A DNA stretch of 64,000 bases from a bacterium (lineage in GTDB: Bacteria > Elusimicrobiota > Elusimicrobia > UBA1565 > UBA9628). Position numbers and translations under genes: made by a program. Positions 35,891 through 43,329 of this stretch are shown in pieces. The DNA lies in assembly GCA_021782205.1 (NCBI GenBank), contig JAJXVH010000002.1:54190-118189 (forward strand), in the 5' to 3' direction. Below the pieces are notes generated by a model. It was not told the origin of the DNA. It saw only the letters and a program-made list of their open reading frames with translations, and did not search any database. Position 1 is the stretch's first letter; each line of letters begins with the position of its first letter.

Positions 35891-36637
35891 TCAGCCCTTC
35901 TTCTCGGCGCGTATCAGCAGAAAAAGCATCGTATCGAAGATGTCGTCTTCGGTCATCTCTACGCGGTGCAGACGCTTGAACTCCAGAGACGATGACCGAT
36001 AAGCGTCTCGAATGGCCTCGCGCTCTTCCGGGCGATTGGCTCCGTGTCCGATCCAGGTGTTGACCGATTCCCGCGAAAGGTGGCGCACGTTCCGGGTCAC
36101 CGTCAGCCCGGCCGCCTCCAGCGCCGCCTCCAGATCGCCGGGCATGAAAAAATTGATCCGGGCCGGGTTGCGCAGCGCCTGGATCTTGAACGCGTCGGAG
36201 CGGTCCTCCGGTCCGTACGCGTTCAGGTGGCAGAAAACCGCGCGTCCTCCGGGCTTCAGCACGCGCGCGACCTCCTCCAGTGCTTTGGGAAGGTTCGAAA
36301 ATTGCAATCCCTGGCGGCAAACGCACGCGTCGACGGAAGCCGACGCCAAAGGAACGGCTTCCATCGGAGCAATAATCATCCGGTCCACATGAGCCGAAGC
36401 GGACCGGGTCATGTCCCTCGAGATGTCGAGGCCGATCACTTCCTTGGCTTTGCCGCGAAAACAGCGAGCCACCAAACCGGTGCCCGTCGCCAAATCGAGC
36501 AAAGTTTCGTCGCTGGAGATCGCGGTCAGCGCACTAATAAGCCCGAGCAGTTCCTCGTCGGCGACCCAGCGCGACGATCGGTTGTATGACTGGCTCCGCT
36601 CCCTAAAATGCTCGAGTGCTTTTTCTTTATTGTCCAT
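35891..36637 (-). CDS. SAM-dependent methyltransferase, first gene of the GyrB-fusion operon
   Basis: This 248-residue protein is a UbiE/MenG-like class I methyltransferase. Motif I is LLDLATGTG (residues 46-54), motif II EVIGLDISRDMTRSA, and the later ALEEVARVLKPGGRAVFCHL is canonical. The C-terminal RESVNTWIGHGANRPEE aligns with ESIDVWIDSYETTPLHR of the fusion protein, so the two methyltransferase modules are paralogous. ATG at 36637 was preferred, with GGGA eight bases upstream; an in-frame GTG at 36646 is possible. TGC-TATCGT about 30-35 bases upstream might be the operon promoter. Confidence 0.82.
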   Translation of the reverse strand: MDNKEKALEHFRERSQSYNRSSRWVADEELLGLISALTAISSDETLLDLATGTGLVARCFRGKAKEVIGLDISRDMTRSASAHVDRMIIAPMEAVPLASASVDACVCRQGLQFSNLPKALEEVARVLKPGGRAVFCHLNAYGPEDRSDAFKIQALRNPARINFFMPGDLEAALEAAGLTVTRNVRHLSRESVNTWIGHGANRPEEREAIRDAYRSSSLEFKRLHRVEMTEDDIFDTMLFLLIRAEKKG

Positions 36638-36713
36638 CGGTCCCACGATCGGTCAGAATCCAGACGATAGCAGAACTAAGGAACGGCGGCAAGCCGGGGG
36701 CAGCCAGGCCGCC

Positions 36714-37598
36714 TCAGCGAGCAGGCATCGTCGCCCGCATCCGAACCAACCCCGCGTCGACCCCGACCGGCGCGGCGCCTACGGCCGCGAGAACCTTGTC
36801 CGTACGCAATGAGCTTTCCTTAGGCCTCGGCGCGATCGTGCCGAACTCGGCGGAGGAGACGGGCCGGATCAAACTCTCATCCAGGCCGAACGCGCGCGCG
36901 ACGCGTGCGGCGAACGCGGCGCGGGAGAGCCGGTCGGCGCCGACGACGTGATAAATTCCCGCCGCGCCCGTGGAAGCCAGGGCGGCCGTGATCTCCGCCA
37001 AATCGTCGGCAAAGGTCGGATTATAGCGGACGTCGCCGGCCACGCGCATTTCCTGGCCCGCCGATAAACGCGAGCGCACTTGGAGCGCGAAATTCTTCGG
37101 CTCGCTCTGCCACCCGTAGACCCCCGACGTGCGGATCACAAGGTTGCGCGCGTTGTCCGCCAGCACGCCCCGTTCGGTTTCCGCCTTCTGCCGACCGTAT
37201 TCGTTGATGGGGGAGGGGATATCTTCTTCCGTGTAGACCCCTTGAACGCCGTCGAACACATAGTCGGAAGAGAAGAAAATCACCCGCGCGCCCGACTCCC
37301 GGCCGGCGCGCGCGACGGCCAAGGTGCCGAGGACGTTGACCCGGCGGGTATTGACGGGATCCCGTTCGCAGCCATCGACGTAAGGGTCGGCCGCGGGCAC
37401 GGCGACCACATCCGGACGCCACGCCGCCATCGCCCGGCGGATAGAATCGGAGTCCGTCATGTCCATGGAAAGGAAATCCCCAGCCGCGGGGCCCCGCCGA
37501 GAGGTCGCCGCGACCTGCGCGCCGCGCTCGCGCCAAGCGCGGACGAGAGCGCCTCCGACCAGGCCGGTGCCGCCGACGACCATGATCCGGGAAGCCAT
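36714..37598 (-). CDS. NAD(P)-dependent sugar-nucleotide reductase, RmlD/SDR-extended family
   Basis: This 294-residue protein has an N-terminal dinucleotide-binding motif VVGGTGLVGGALVRAW, the family's FFSSDYVFDGVQGVYTEED (quoted in part: SDYVFDG), and the catalytic INEYGRQKAE (YxxxK). This matches dTDP-4-dehydrorhamnose reductases, but no rmlABC neighbours are present, so another oxidised substrate is possible. The ATG at 37598 was chosen because it starts the Rossmann fold and has TAGACT seven bases upstream, consistent with a leaderless mRNA. It is separated from the methyltransferase operon by 76 bp. Confidence 0.82.
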   Translation of the reverse strand: MASRIMVVGGTGLVGGALVRAWRERGAQVAATSRRGPAAGDFLSMDMTDSDSIRRAMAAWRPDVVAVPAADPYVDGCERDPVNTRRVNVLGTLAVARAGRESGARVIFFSSDYVFDGVQGVYTEEDIPSPINEYGRQKAETERGVLADNARNLVIRTSGVYGWQSEPKNFALQVRSRLSAGQEMRVAGDVRYNPTFADDLAEITAALASTGAAGIYHVVGADRLSRAAFAARVARAFGLDESLIRPVSSAEFGTIAPRPKESSLRTDKVLAAVGAAPVGVDAGLVRMRATMPAR

Positions 37599-37605
37599 TC
37601 CGGAA

Positions 37606-37611
37606 AGTCTA
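37606..37611 (-). promoter_or_regulatory. Leaderless -10 box for the RmlD-like gene
   Basis: The minus strand reads TAGACT followed by TTCCGGA (7 nt) and the ATG at 37598. A TTGGAC lies 19 bp upstream, a weak -35 candidate with long spacing. Confidence 0.4.
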
Positions 37612-37666
37612 GCAAAGCCCCGTCGGGGGGGTCCAAAGGCCCAGGCGCCGGAACGGCACTCCGTGG

Positions 37667-37672
37667 TATCAT
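37667..37672 (+). promoter_or_regulatory. -10-like TATCAT before the lytic transglycosylase
   Basis: TATCAT is followed by ACACTC and then ATC at 37679, in frame with the transglycosylase. At other genes this spacing places the start codon exactly at +1. The first standard start is GTG at 37712. See the start discussion in the gene entry. Confidence 0.35.
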
Positions 37673-37711
37673 ACACTCATCGATTACTTCATCCGTCGAC
37701 GTCTCGCCCCG

Positions 37712-38434
37712 GTGTTCCTCGCGGTGTCGGTGGCCGCCTCCGCGCAAGGGACGCGCGGTCTCATGGTGGCCGCCCCGCGCCTCTCGGACCTCTATGCGGG
37801 GGCGCACCCCGTTCTCGCCCCCGGCTCCGCCGCCAAATTGCTGCACCAGCAACTCGTCGTGCCCGTTCCCGTCCAAACCGCCGCCTACCGCCGCACCTTC
37901 CGCGCGCTGCTCGCCGATCCGGGCAAAACCGACCGCTACGACGATTTGATCTTCAAATACGCCCGCCGCAACGGCTTGGACGCGCGCTTGCTCAAGTCCA
38001 TCATGGCCGCCGAATCCGAATTCGATCCGTCCGCCGTTTCTCCCGCGGGCGCGCGAGGTCTCATGCAGGTTATGCCGCGCACCGCCGCTCATTTCGGCGT
38101 GCCGCCGTCGCATCTGCGCGACCCCGAGGGGGGCATCCGCGCCGGTGCCGGATACGTGCGCGAACTCTTCCGCACGGCGTCGAAGGAATACCATCTGAAG
38201 GGAGTGCGCTACACGGATGCGCCTCCGTGGCTGGTCCAGCGCGTGATCGCCGCCTACCATTCCGGGCCGAAGGCCCTGAAGAGCCGCCGTTGGTATGCGT
38301 CGACGCGCGCCTACGTGCGCAAAGTCGTTCTTTACTACGACTCGAACGTCACCGACCTACGCCGACCGCTGGCCGCCGCCCGCGCCCTGCCCGCGTTCAC
38401 GGAAACCATGGCGTCGAGCGGGACTTTGTACTGA
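37712..38434 (+). CDS. Exported lytic transglycosylase (SLT/Slt70-like)
   Basis: This enzyme cleaves the MurNAc-GlcNAc bond of peptidoglycan. The soluble lytic transglycosylase core is intact: SIMAAESEFDPSAVSPAGARG holds the catalytic Glu in the ES motif, GLMQVMPRTA, and AAYHSGPKAL. From the GTG at 37712 the protein has 240 residues, but its signal peptide would lack a positive N-region. Reading upstream in frame to 37679 adds IDYFIRRRLAP, which supplies an ideal basic n-region before FLAVSVAASAQ. No ATG/GTG/TTG exists there; the first codon would be ATC, placed six bases after TATCAT. The true start may thus be non-canonical. The stop overlaps the next gene's ATG (TGATG). Confidence 0.85.
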   Translation: MFLAVSVAASAQGTRGLMVAAPRLSDLYAGAHPVLAPGSAAKLLHQQLVVPVPVQTAAYRRTFRALLADPGKTDRYDDLIFKYARRNGLDARLLKSIMAAESEFDPSAVSPAGARGLMQVMPRTAAHFGVPPSHLRDPEGGIRAGAGYVRELFRTASKEYHLKGVRYTDAPPWLVQRVIAAYHSGPKALKSRRWYASTRAYVRKVVLYYDSNVTDLRRPLAAARALPAFTETMASSGTLY

Positions 38435-38850
38435 TGCGACGGGCCCTCCTACTGGCGGCCGCGGCCGCCGCCGCGGCCTGCGCGGTACCCGAGCCGTGCA
38501 CGCGCGCGCTGTGCCCGACGCGCGTGGACGGGACCTACCGCCTTCATGGCTGGAAGGGCGATGTCGTCGTTTCTCCTCAGACGCCGCCCTTGCCGGTGCC
38601 CTCCGATGTCGAGGTGCAGGTCCTGGCGGGAAACCTGGAGTTCGTCAATAACGCCGCGCTGGTGCGCGTCAGCGCCGGCGCCGATTTCCACATCGAGGTT
38701 TCCACCGAGTCGCAGCCCGTCCCGGAGCTGTACGTCTCCTCGGGCTCCGTCGTCGTCGCCCAAAGCCCCGGCCAGCCGTTCGCGATCGTTCCTCCCGCCA
38801 CGCACTGGCCTCTGCCCCGCGCTCCGAAAGCCGTCTGGCACTTATATTAG
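38434..38850 (+). CDS. Putative lipoprotein of unknown function
   Basis: This 138-residue protein has a signal sequence MRRALLLAAAAAAAAC ending in a cysteine with a permissive lipobox (A-A-A-C), and two more cysteines (EPC, ALC) soon after. The rest is predicted beta-rich: GDVVVSPQTP, VEVQVLAGNLEFVNN, VRVSAGADFHIEVS, LYVSSGSVVVAQS. The strands recall FecR or carboxypeptidase-regulatory-like beta domains but I cannot assign a family. It overlaps the transglycosylase by one base, so a role at the cell wall or envelope is plausible. Confidence 0.65.
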   Translation: MRRALLLAAAAAAAACAVPEPCTRALCPTRVDGTYRLHGWKGDVVVSPQTPPLPVPSDVEVQVLAGNLEFVNNAALVRVSAGADFHIEVSTESQPVPELYVSSGSVVVAQSPGQPFAIVPPATHWPLPRAPKAVWHLY

Positions 38851-38853
38851 CCG

Positions 38854-40377
38854 TCAGCCCTGCTGAAAAAACAGCGCCACGCTGACGATCGTCGCGACGA
38901 TCCCCACGCCAATCAGGACCCACAGCAGGAACTTGATCTCGTCGCGGCCCTGCGGCGGCGCCTGCTCCGGCAGAATCGCCGAGGGCGCCGGGGGCATCGC
39001 CGCCGGTGGCACGGGGGGCTGCGCGACCGAGGGCAGAACCGCCCCGGGACGCTCCGTCCGCGTAGGCGCGGTCGCAGCCGTCCCGACATAGCCTTCGACT
39101 TCCTGGGAAATGAGCCGCCGTCTCTGCGCGGACTCTTCCTTCAGGCGCTCCAATTCCACGTTCAAGGAGTCCGGCTCCGGAGAGGCGGCGCGAACCGCCG
39201 AACGCTCGGCGGCCACGTCATCGTAAAGGCGGCGGCGCTCCGCTTCCAGCGTCTCGCGCATCCGCGCCAGCTCGCGTTCCGAACTTTCACGCAGATCCGA
39301 CTTCAAGGCTTCTAGCTCCGCCCGCGCGCCGCGCTCCTGCTCGGCAAGCGCCTGCCGCGCCTTGTCCCGCTCCTCCACCCGCTTGCGCTCTTCCAACTCC
39401 GCGCGCAATTTCGCCTCGCGCGCGCTCTCGAACGCCTCCACTCCCTCGCGACGAATTTGCTCGGCGTTCTCGATCGCTTCGTCGGCTTTTTGTCGTGCGG
39501 CGGCCAACTCCGCCTGCAGCCGGCCGCGTTCCTGCTCGAAAGCGCGCTTTTGCTCGGCGTCCTCCTCGGCGCCTTTCAGCGCGGCGTCGGCCGCCGCGCG
39601 AACGGCCTCGGCCTCGCCGCGTAATTTCTCCGTTTCGCTCCGCGCGCCGTCCAATTGCGCCGCCGCCGCGTCCCTTTCCGCCTTCAGCCGCTCCGCCTCG
39701 GCGCGCAGTTGGGCCAGCTCCGCGCGCAGGGACTCCAAGTGCGCCTCGTGGCCTTCCACTTTGCCGCGCAGGGCGTGGTGCTGGGTGCGCGCCTCGCGCA
39801 ACTCCGCCTCGTGGGCTCGCGTTTGCTCGCCGGCCGCCGACGCCGCCTGTTCCGCGCGTTCCGCGCGCGCGACCGCCGCCTGACTCTGCACGCGCAGCGC
39901 CGCCATTTCCTCGTTTGCCTTCTCCTCGCTCTCGCGTCGGCGCGCGGCGTCGGGCACCAGCTCGCCGATTTCCCGCTCCAAATTTTCTCGCCGGGCGCGT
40001 TCCGCCTCCAGCGCCGTGCCCAATTGGCGACGCGCTTCGGCAGCCACCCGCAGCGTCTCATCAAGCTCTCGAGCCAAGGCCGTGGCGGACACCGCCTCGC
40101 GGTGTAGCGCCGACGACGTCTGTTCGAGCTCCGCGACGCGACGTCCCAATTCCTCCGCGCGCGCGCGCAGCCGCTCCTTGGCGCGGATCTCCGCCTCTAA
40201 CTCCAACGTGCGCGACTTTAAGCGCCGGTCCAACTCGTCGGCCCGATGCTCCTGACGCGCGATGTCCGCGTCGCGCCGCAGCGCCGCCGACGTTGCGGCG
40301 GCGTCCGACAAAAACGACGTTCTTTCATTTTCCGATGCTGCGGCGCGTCCCGCGCCTTCGTCCGCATTAAGTTCCAT
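38854..40377 (-). CDS. Coiled-coil protein with C-terminal membrane anchor
   Basis: This 507-residue protein is dominated by a continuous Ala/Glu/Arg-rich heptad pattern from about residue 25 to 400 (for example ELDRRLKSRTLELEAEIRA and AERLKAERDAAAAQLDGA). A Pro-rich linker (VAQPPVPPAAMPPAPSA) and a single C-terminal helix KFLLWVLIGVGIVATIVSVA follow, ending four residues later. It is a tail-anchored topology with the rod in the cytoplasm. Its ATG overlaps the end of the upstream coiled-coil gene by 11 bases. Such pairs could form membrane-bound filaments, but no known filament family is recognisable. Confidence 0.7.
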   Translation of the reverse strand: MELNADEGAGRAAASENERTSFLSDAAATSAALRRDADIARQEHRADELDRRLKSRTLELEAEIRAKERLRARAEELGRRVAELEQTSSALHREAVSATALARELDETLRVAAEARRQLGTALEAERARRENLEREIGELVPDAARRRESEEKANEEMAALRVQSQAAVARAERAEQAASAAGEQTRAHEAELREARTQHHALRGKVEGHEAHLESLRAELAQLRAEAERLKAERDAAAAQLDGARSETEKLRGEAEAVRAAADAALKGAEEDAEQKRAFEQERGRLQAELAAARQKADEAIENAEQIRREGVEAFESAREAKLRAELEERKRVEERDKARQALAEQERGARAELEALKSDLRESSERELARMRETLEAERRRLYDDVAAERSAVRAASPEPDSLNVELERLKEESAQRRRLISQEVEGYVGTAATAPTRTERPGAVLPSVAQPPVPPAAMPPAPSAILPEQAPPQGRDEIKFLLWVLIGVGIVATIVSVALFFQQG

Positions 40378-43207
40378 TGATTTTCCTTTCCAGCTCCGCG
40401 CAGCGCGCGGTGACAGCCTTTAATCTCTCCGACGCCCGCGCGGCCTCGCGCTCCGCCAATTGGGCTCGCTCCAGACCCTCGCGTTCGAGTTCACGCGCCC
40501 GCTCCAGTGAACCAGCCGCCAGCATTCGTTCCGCCTCGGCCTCCGCCTTCAAGCGCTGAGTTTCCGCGACGGCTTCCTTGACCTGCTCGCGCGTTTGGGT
40601 CAGGCGATCGGTCAACTGGCGGGACACGGCGCGCATGCGGTCGCGGTATTCGGCCAAAGTCCGTTCCATGTCCTCGGCGCGCGCGCGCTCCGCCGCCAAG
40701 GACTGGGCAAATTCGCTCTCCAGTTCCGCTCGAGTCTTCTTTTCGACGCCGCGGGCCTGCTCCAACGCCTGCGCCGCGATTTCTCGCTCCAGCGCGGCCT
40801 CCGCCTTGAGGCGCTTGGTTTCCTCGGACGATGCCTTAACCTGAGACCGCGTTTGCTCCAGTTTTTCGGTCAATTGCCGCGCAACGGCGCGCATGCGGTC
40901 GCGGTAGTCCGCCAATGTCCGTTCCATTTCGCCGGAATGCGCGGCGGCCTGCGCGTGGGCCGCGCGCGAGCGCTCGAAATCCTGCTCCGCGCGCTCCGCC
41001 CGGGCACGTTCCTCGGCGAGGGCTCGCGCGTGTCCCGTTTCCAATTGTTCCCGGGTCCGGATCTCCACATCCCGAGCCTGCTCGAGCGCCCGTGCCGCCA
41101 GTTCGCGCTCGAGCGCCGCCTCGGCCTTCAGCCGTTCGGTCTCTTCAATGGCCGCTTTAACCTGGGCGCGAGCGCGCGTCAGACGCTCGAAGAGGCGATT
41201 CGAGGTCTCCTTCAGCAAATCACGCTCATCGGAGATTCCTCGCTCCAATTCTTCGGCGCGCCGCTGCGCAATCTCCTGGGCTTCGCGGGCCGCGGTCAAA
41301 TCCATCTCGGCGCGCTCGACCCGGGCGGACAGCGCCGCCAGACGATCCGCGAACGCCGCCTCGACGCGCACCTGCGTCTGCCCTTCGATTGCGCGCGCCT
41401 GCTCCAGGGACGCCGCCGCGATCTCACGCTGGAGCGCCGCCTCCGCGACCAATCGCGCTCCATCCTGAGCCGCCTGGCGCGCGCGTGCGCGCGCCGCGCG
41501 AAGCATGCGCGACGTGGCGGCCGTGAAGCGCTTGAGCCTCTCCTGCGCGCGCGCCAAGTCCCGCGCCAGCGTCTCGGCTCTTGCGCGCGTCTCCCCTTCG
41601 GCGAGGCGGCCTAATTCGAGATTCAGTTCCGCCTGTTCCGCGCGCGCGCGGTCGGCCTCCAACGCTCTCTCCAACTCCTTTCTTTGCGTGAGAAGCGCCT
41701 CACGTTCGGCGCGGATTCCGTCTTCGATGGCGGCCGGAATCTGCGCCTCCAGCGCGAGAGCGCGCTGCAGGCGTTCTTGGGCCGAATCCACGAGCCGCTG
41801 GGCTTCCGCGCCGCGCGCCTCCATTTCCGCTGCGGAGCGCCTGCGCGCGATCAACTCCCGTTCCATTTCCGCGGCGCGCTCGCGCAGGGCGGAAAGCTCC
41901 TCGACCGCCGCGTCGGCGCGCGCGGACTGCCTTCTTCGCTCTTCTTCAGCGATCTGCCGACGACCTGCCTCGACGCGCGCCGCGGCCAGCTCGGACTCCA
42001 GCTTCCCCGCAAGTCCGCGCAGGCGCTCGGCTTCCTCGCGGGAACCCGCCGCGCGCAGTTGCAGTTCGGCTGTCTCGACACGGTGCCGCTCGGCCCACCG
42101 TTCGATCTCGGCGTGACGCTGCGCGGAAATCCGCTCGGACTCGGCCAATGCCTCGGCGCCGCGCCGCTCGCTTTCAACGAGATCCCGCGCGCGCAGACGC
42201 TCCGCCTCCGCCAACCGATTCTCGAACTCCGTTCGCGTCGAGTTGACGCTGGCACGCGCCTGTTCCAACGCGGCGGCCAGGGCTTCGCGGTCGGCCGCGC
42301 GGCGGCGCGCCTCCGCCAACGCCTTCGCCTGTTCCTCCGTCATCCGGCGCAGTTTCTCGGCCGCTCTCTCTGCCGCCTCGGCCGCCGCGCGCGAGACCAG
42401 GATGGCCTCTTCGGCCTCCCGACGCTTCTCTCCCTCGACGCGAGCTTGAACTAGAGTCGCTTCCAACTCGCTCTGAAGGGCTTTGATGCGGGATTCGATC
42501 TGAGTGGGGGATAGTTCGGGACGGCGCTCCGCGGCCAGCGCGCGCTCGCGCAGGACGGCCGCCTCGCCTTCCTTCGCCTCCAACGTGAAACGCAATTCCT
42601 CCAGGCGAGCCTGCAGCAGCTTCGCCGACTGGCGATGCGACGCGGATTCAAGCTCCGCATCCGCCGCCCGTGCCTGCGCCGCCGCGGCGTGGCGGCGCGC
42701 TTCTTCCGCCTCGGCCGCGCGACTCTCCGCCAAATTCAACGCGTGTTTTTCTTGCTCGCGGGCTTCCTCAATGCGCGCCTGCGCCGCCGCCGCGCGATCA
42801 GCGACCAGGCGCTCGAGTTCGGCGGCCCGCTCCTCGGCGCGCGCCGCCGATTCCTTGGCTGCGCTCAGAGCTTCGGCGGAGGCTCTCTCACGCTCGGCCG
42901 CCGACGTCAGTTCCGCGGCGGCCGCGTCACGGCGCTCGCGTTCGCGCGTGATGGCGGCCTCGGCTTCCGCCAGGCTGCGGCGCGCGTCCTGCGCGCGCGC
43001 CTGCGCGTCCTCCAGGCGGCTTTTCAGTGCGGCGGCTTCCGCGTAAACGCCGGCGGGGGGAATGACCAGGTCCGAGAGTCGTCCGGTCAGCGCATCGGCG
43101 GGCGTCGATTCGGGCGGCTCACCGCGCTCGCGCGCGCGGCGGCGCGAGGCAAGAACCTCATCCACCTCGCGGCGATAGTCGTCCTTCCAGGGCTGAAACG
43201 AATCCAT
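40367..43207 (-). CDS. Giant coiled-coil protein with internal repeats
   Basis: This 946-residue protein has a short non-coiled head (MDSFQPWKDDYRREVDEVLA) and then almost uninterrupted Ala/Glu/Arg heptads, with no signal peptide or membrane segment. The last third contains four imperfect repeats marked by ETERLKAEAALERELAA and its variants, each followed by a LEQAR-type block and two of them by EYRDRMRAV or DYRDRMRAV. The composition warns that antisense frames look coding, but the head, the -10 box upstream and the coupling with the tail-anchored gene support this frame. A cytoskeletal or spacer role is likely; the homologue is unknown. Confidence 0.7.
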   Translation of the reverse strand: MDSFQPWKDDYRREVDEVLASRRRARERGEPPESTPADALTGRLSDLVIPPAGVYAEAAALKSRLEDAQARAQDARRSLAEAEAAITRERERRDAAAAELTSAAERERASAEALSAAKESAARAEERAAELERLVADRAAAAQARIEEAREQEKHALNLAESRAAEAEEARRHAAAAQARAADAELESASHRQSAKLLQARLEELRFTLEAKEGEAAVLRERALAAERRPELSPTQIESRIKALQSELEATLVQARVEGEKRREAEEAILVSRAAAEAAERAAEKLRRMTEEQAKALAEARRRAADREALAAALEQARASVNSTRTEFENRLAEAERLRARDLVESERRGAEALAESERISAQRHAEIERWAERHRVETAELQLRAAGSREEAERLRGLAGKLESELAAARVEAGRRQIAEEERRRQSARADAAVEELSALRERAAEMERELIARRRSAAEMEARGAEAQRLVDSAQERLQRALALEAQIPAAIEDGIRAEREALLTQRKELERALEADRARAEQAELNLELGRLAEGETRARAETLARDLARAQERLKRFTAATSRMLRAARARARQAAQDGARLVAEAALQREIAAASLEQARAIEGQTQVRVEAAFADRLAALSARVERAEMDLTAAREAQEIAQRRAEELERGISDERDLLKETSNRLFERLTRARAQVKAAIEETERLKAEAALERELAARALEQARDVEIRTREQLETGHARALAEERARAERAEQDFERSRAAHAQAAAHSGEMERTLADYRDRMRAVARQLTEKLEQTRSQVKASSEETKRLKAEAALEREIAAQALEQARGVEKKTRAELESEFAQSLAAERARAEDMERTLAEYRDRMRAVSRQLTDRLTQTREQVKEAVAETQRLKAEAEAERMLAAGSLERARELEREGLERAQLAEREAARASERLKAVTARCAELERKINGT
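40480..41470 (-). repeat. Four imperfect tandem repeats inside the coiled-coil gene
   Basis: Units of roughly 250-320 bp encode a block of the type RLKAEAALERE-x-AA-x-x-LEQAR (centred near 40530, 40770, 41090 and 41410). The most C-terminal unit is the most degenerate (RLKAEAEAERMLAAGSLERAR). They look like intragenic duplications that lengthened the rod. Confidence 0.6.
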
Positions 43208-43218
43208 GTTGCTTCCGA

Positions 43219-43247
43219 AGTATAACGCCCGGATGTTACAGCCGCAA
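43219..43247 (-). promoter_or_regulatory. Promoter for the coiled-coil gene pair
   Basis: The minus strand has TTGCGG, a 17-bp spacer and TATACT, then 11 nt to the ATG at 43207. The predicted leader is about four bases long, so the mRNA is nearly leaderless and has no room for a Shine-Dalgarno. Confidence 0.5.
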
Positions 43248-43329
43248 GTCGAAACGATCCGATGGTCCCACATCCGCCTAGGACTATCGGCCCTGCTAAG
43301 CGTGGGCCTGCGTGCGTCATGCTGGCGCC

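Noticed and set aside
35457..36326. Extended 289-codon frame continuing upstream of the rubrerythrin-like gene
   Set aside because: The upstream part overlaps the methyltransferase gene in another frame and is Arg/Pro-rich; the real start is the ATG at 35879.
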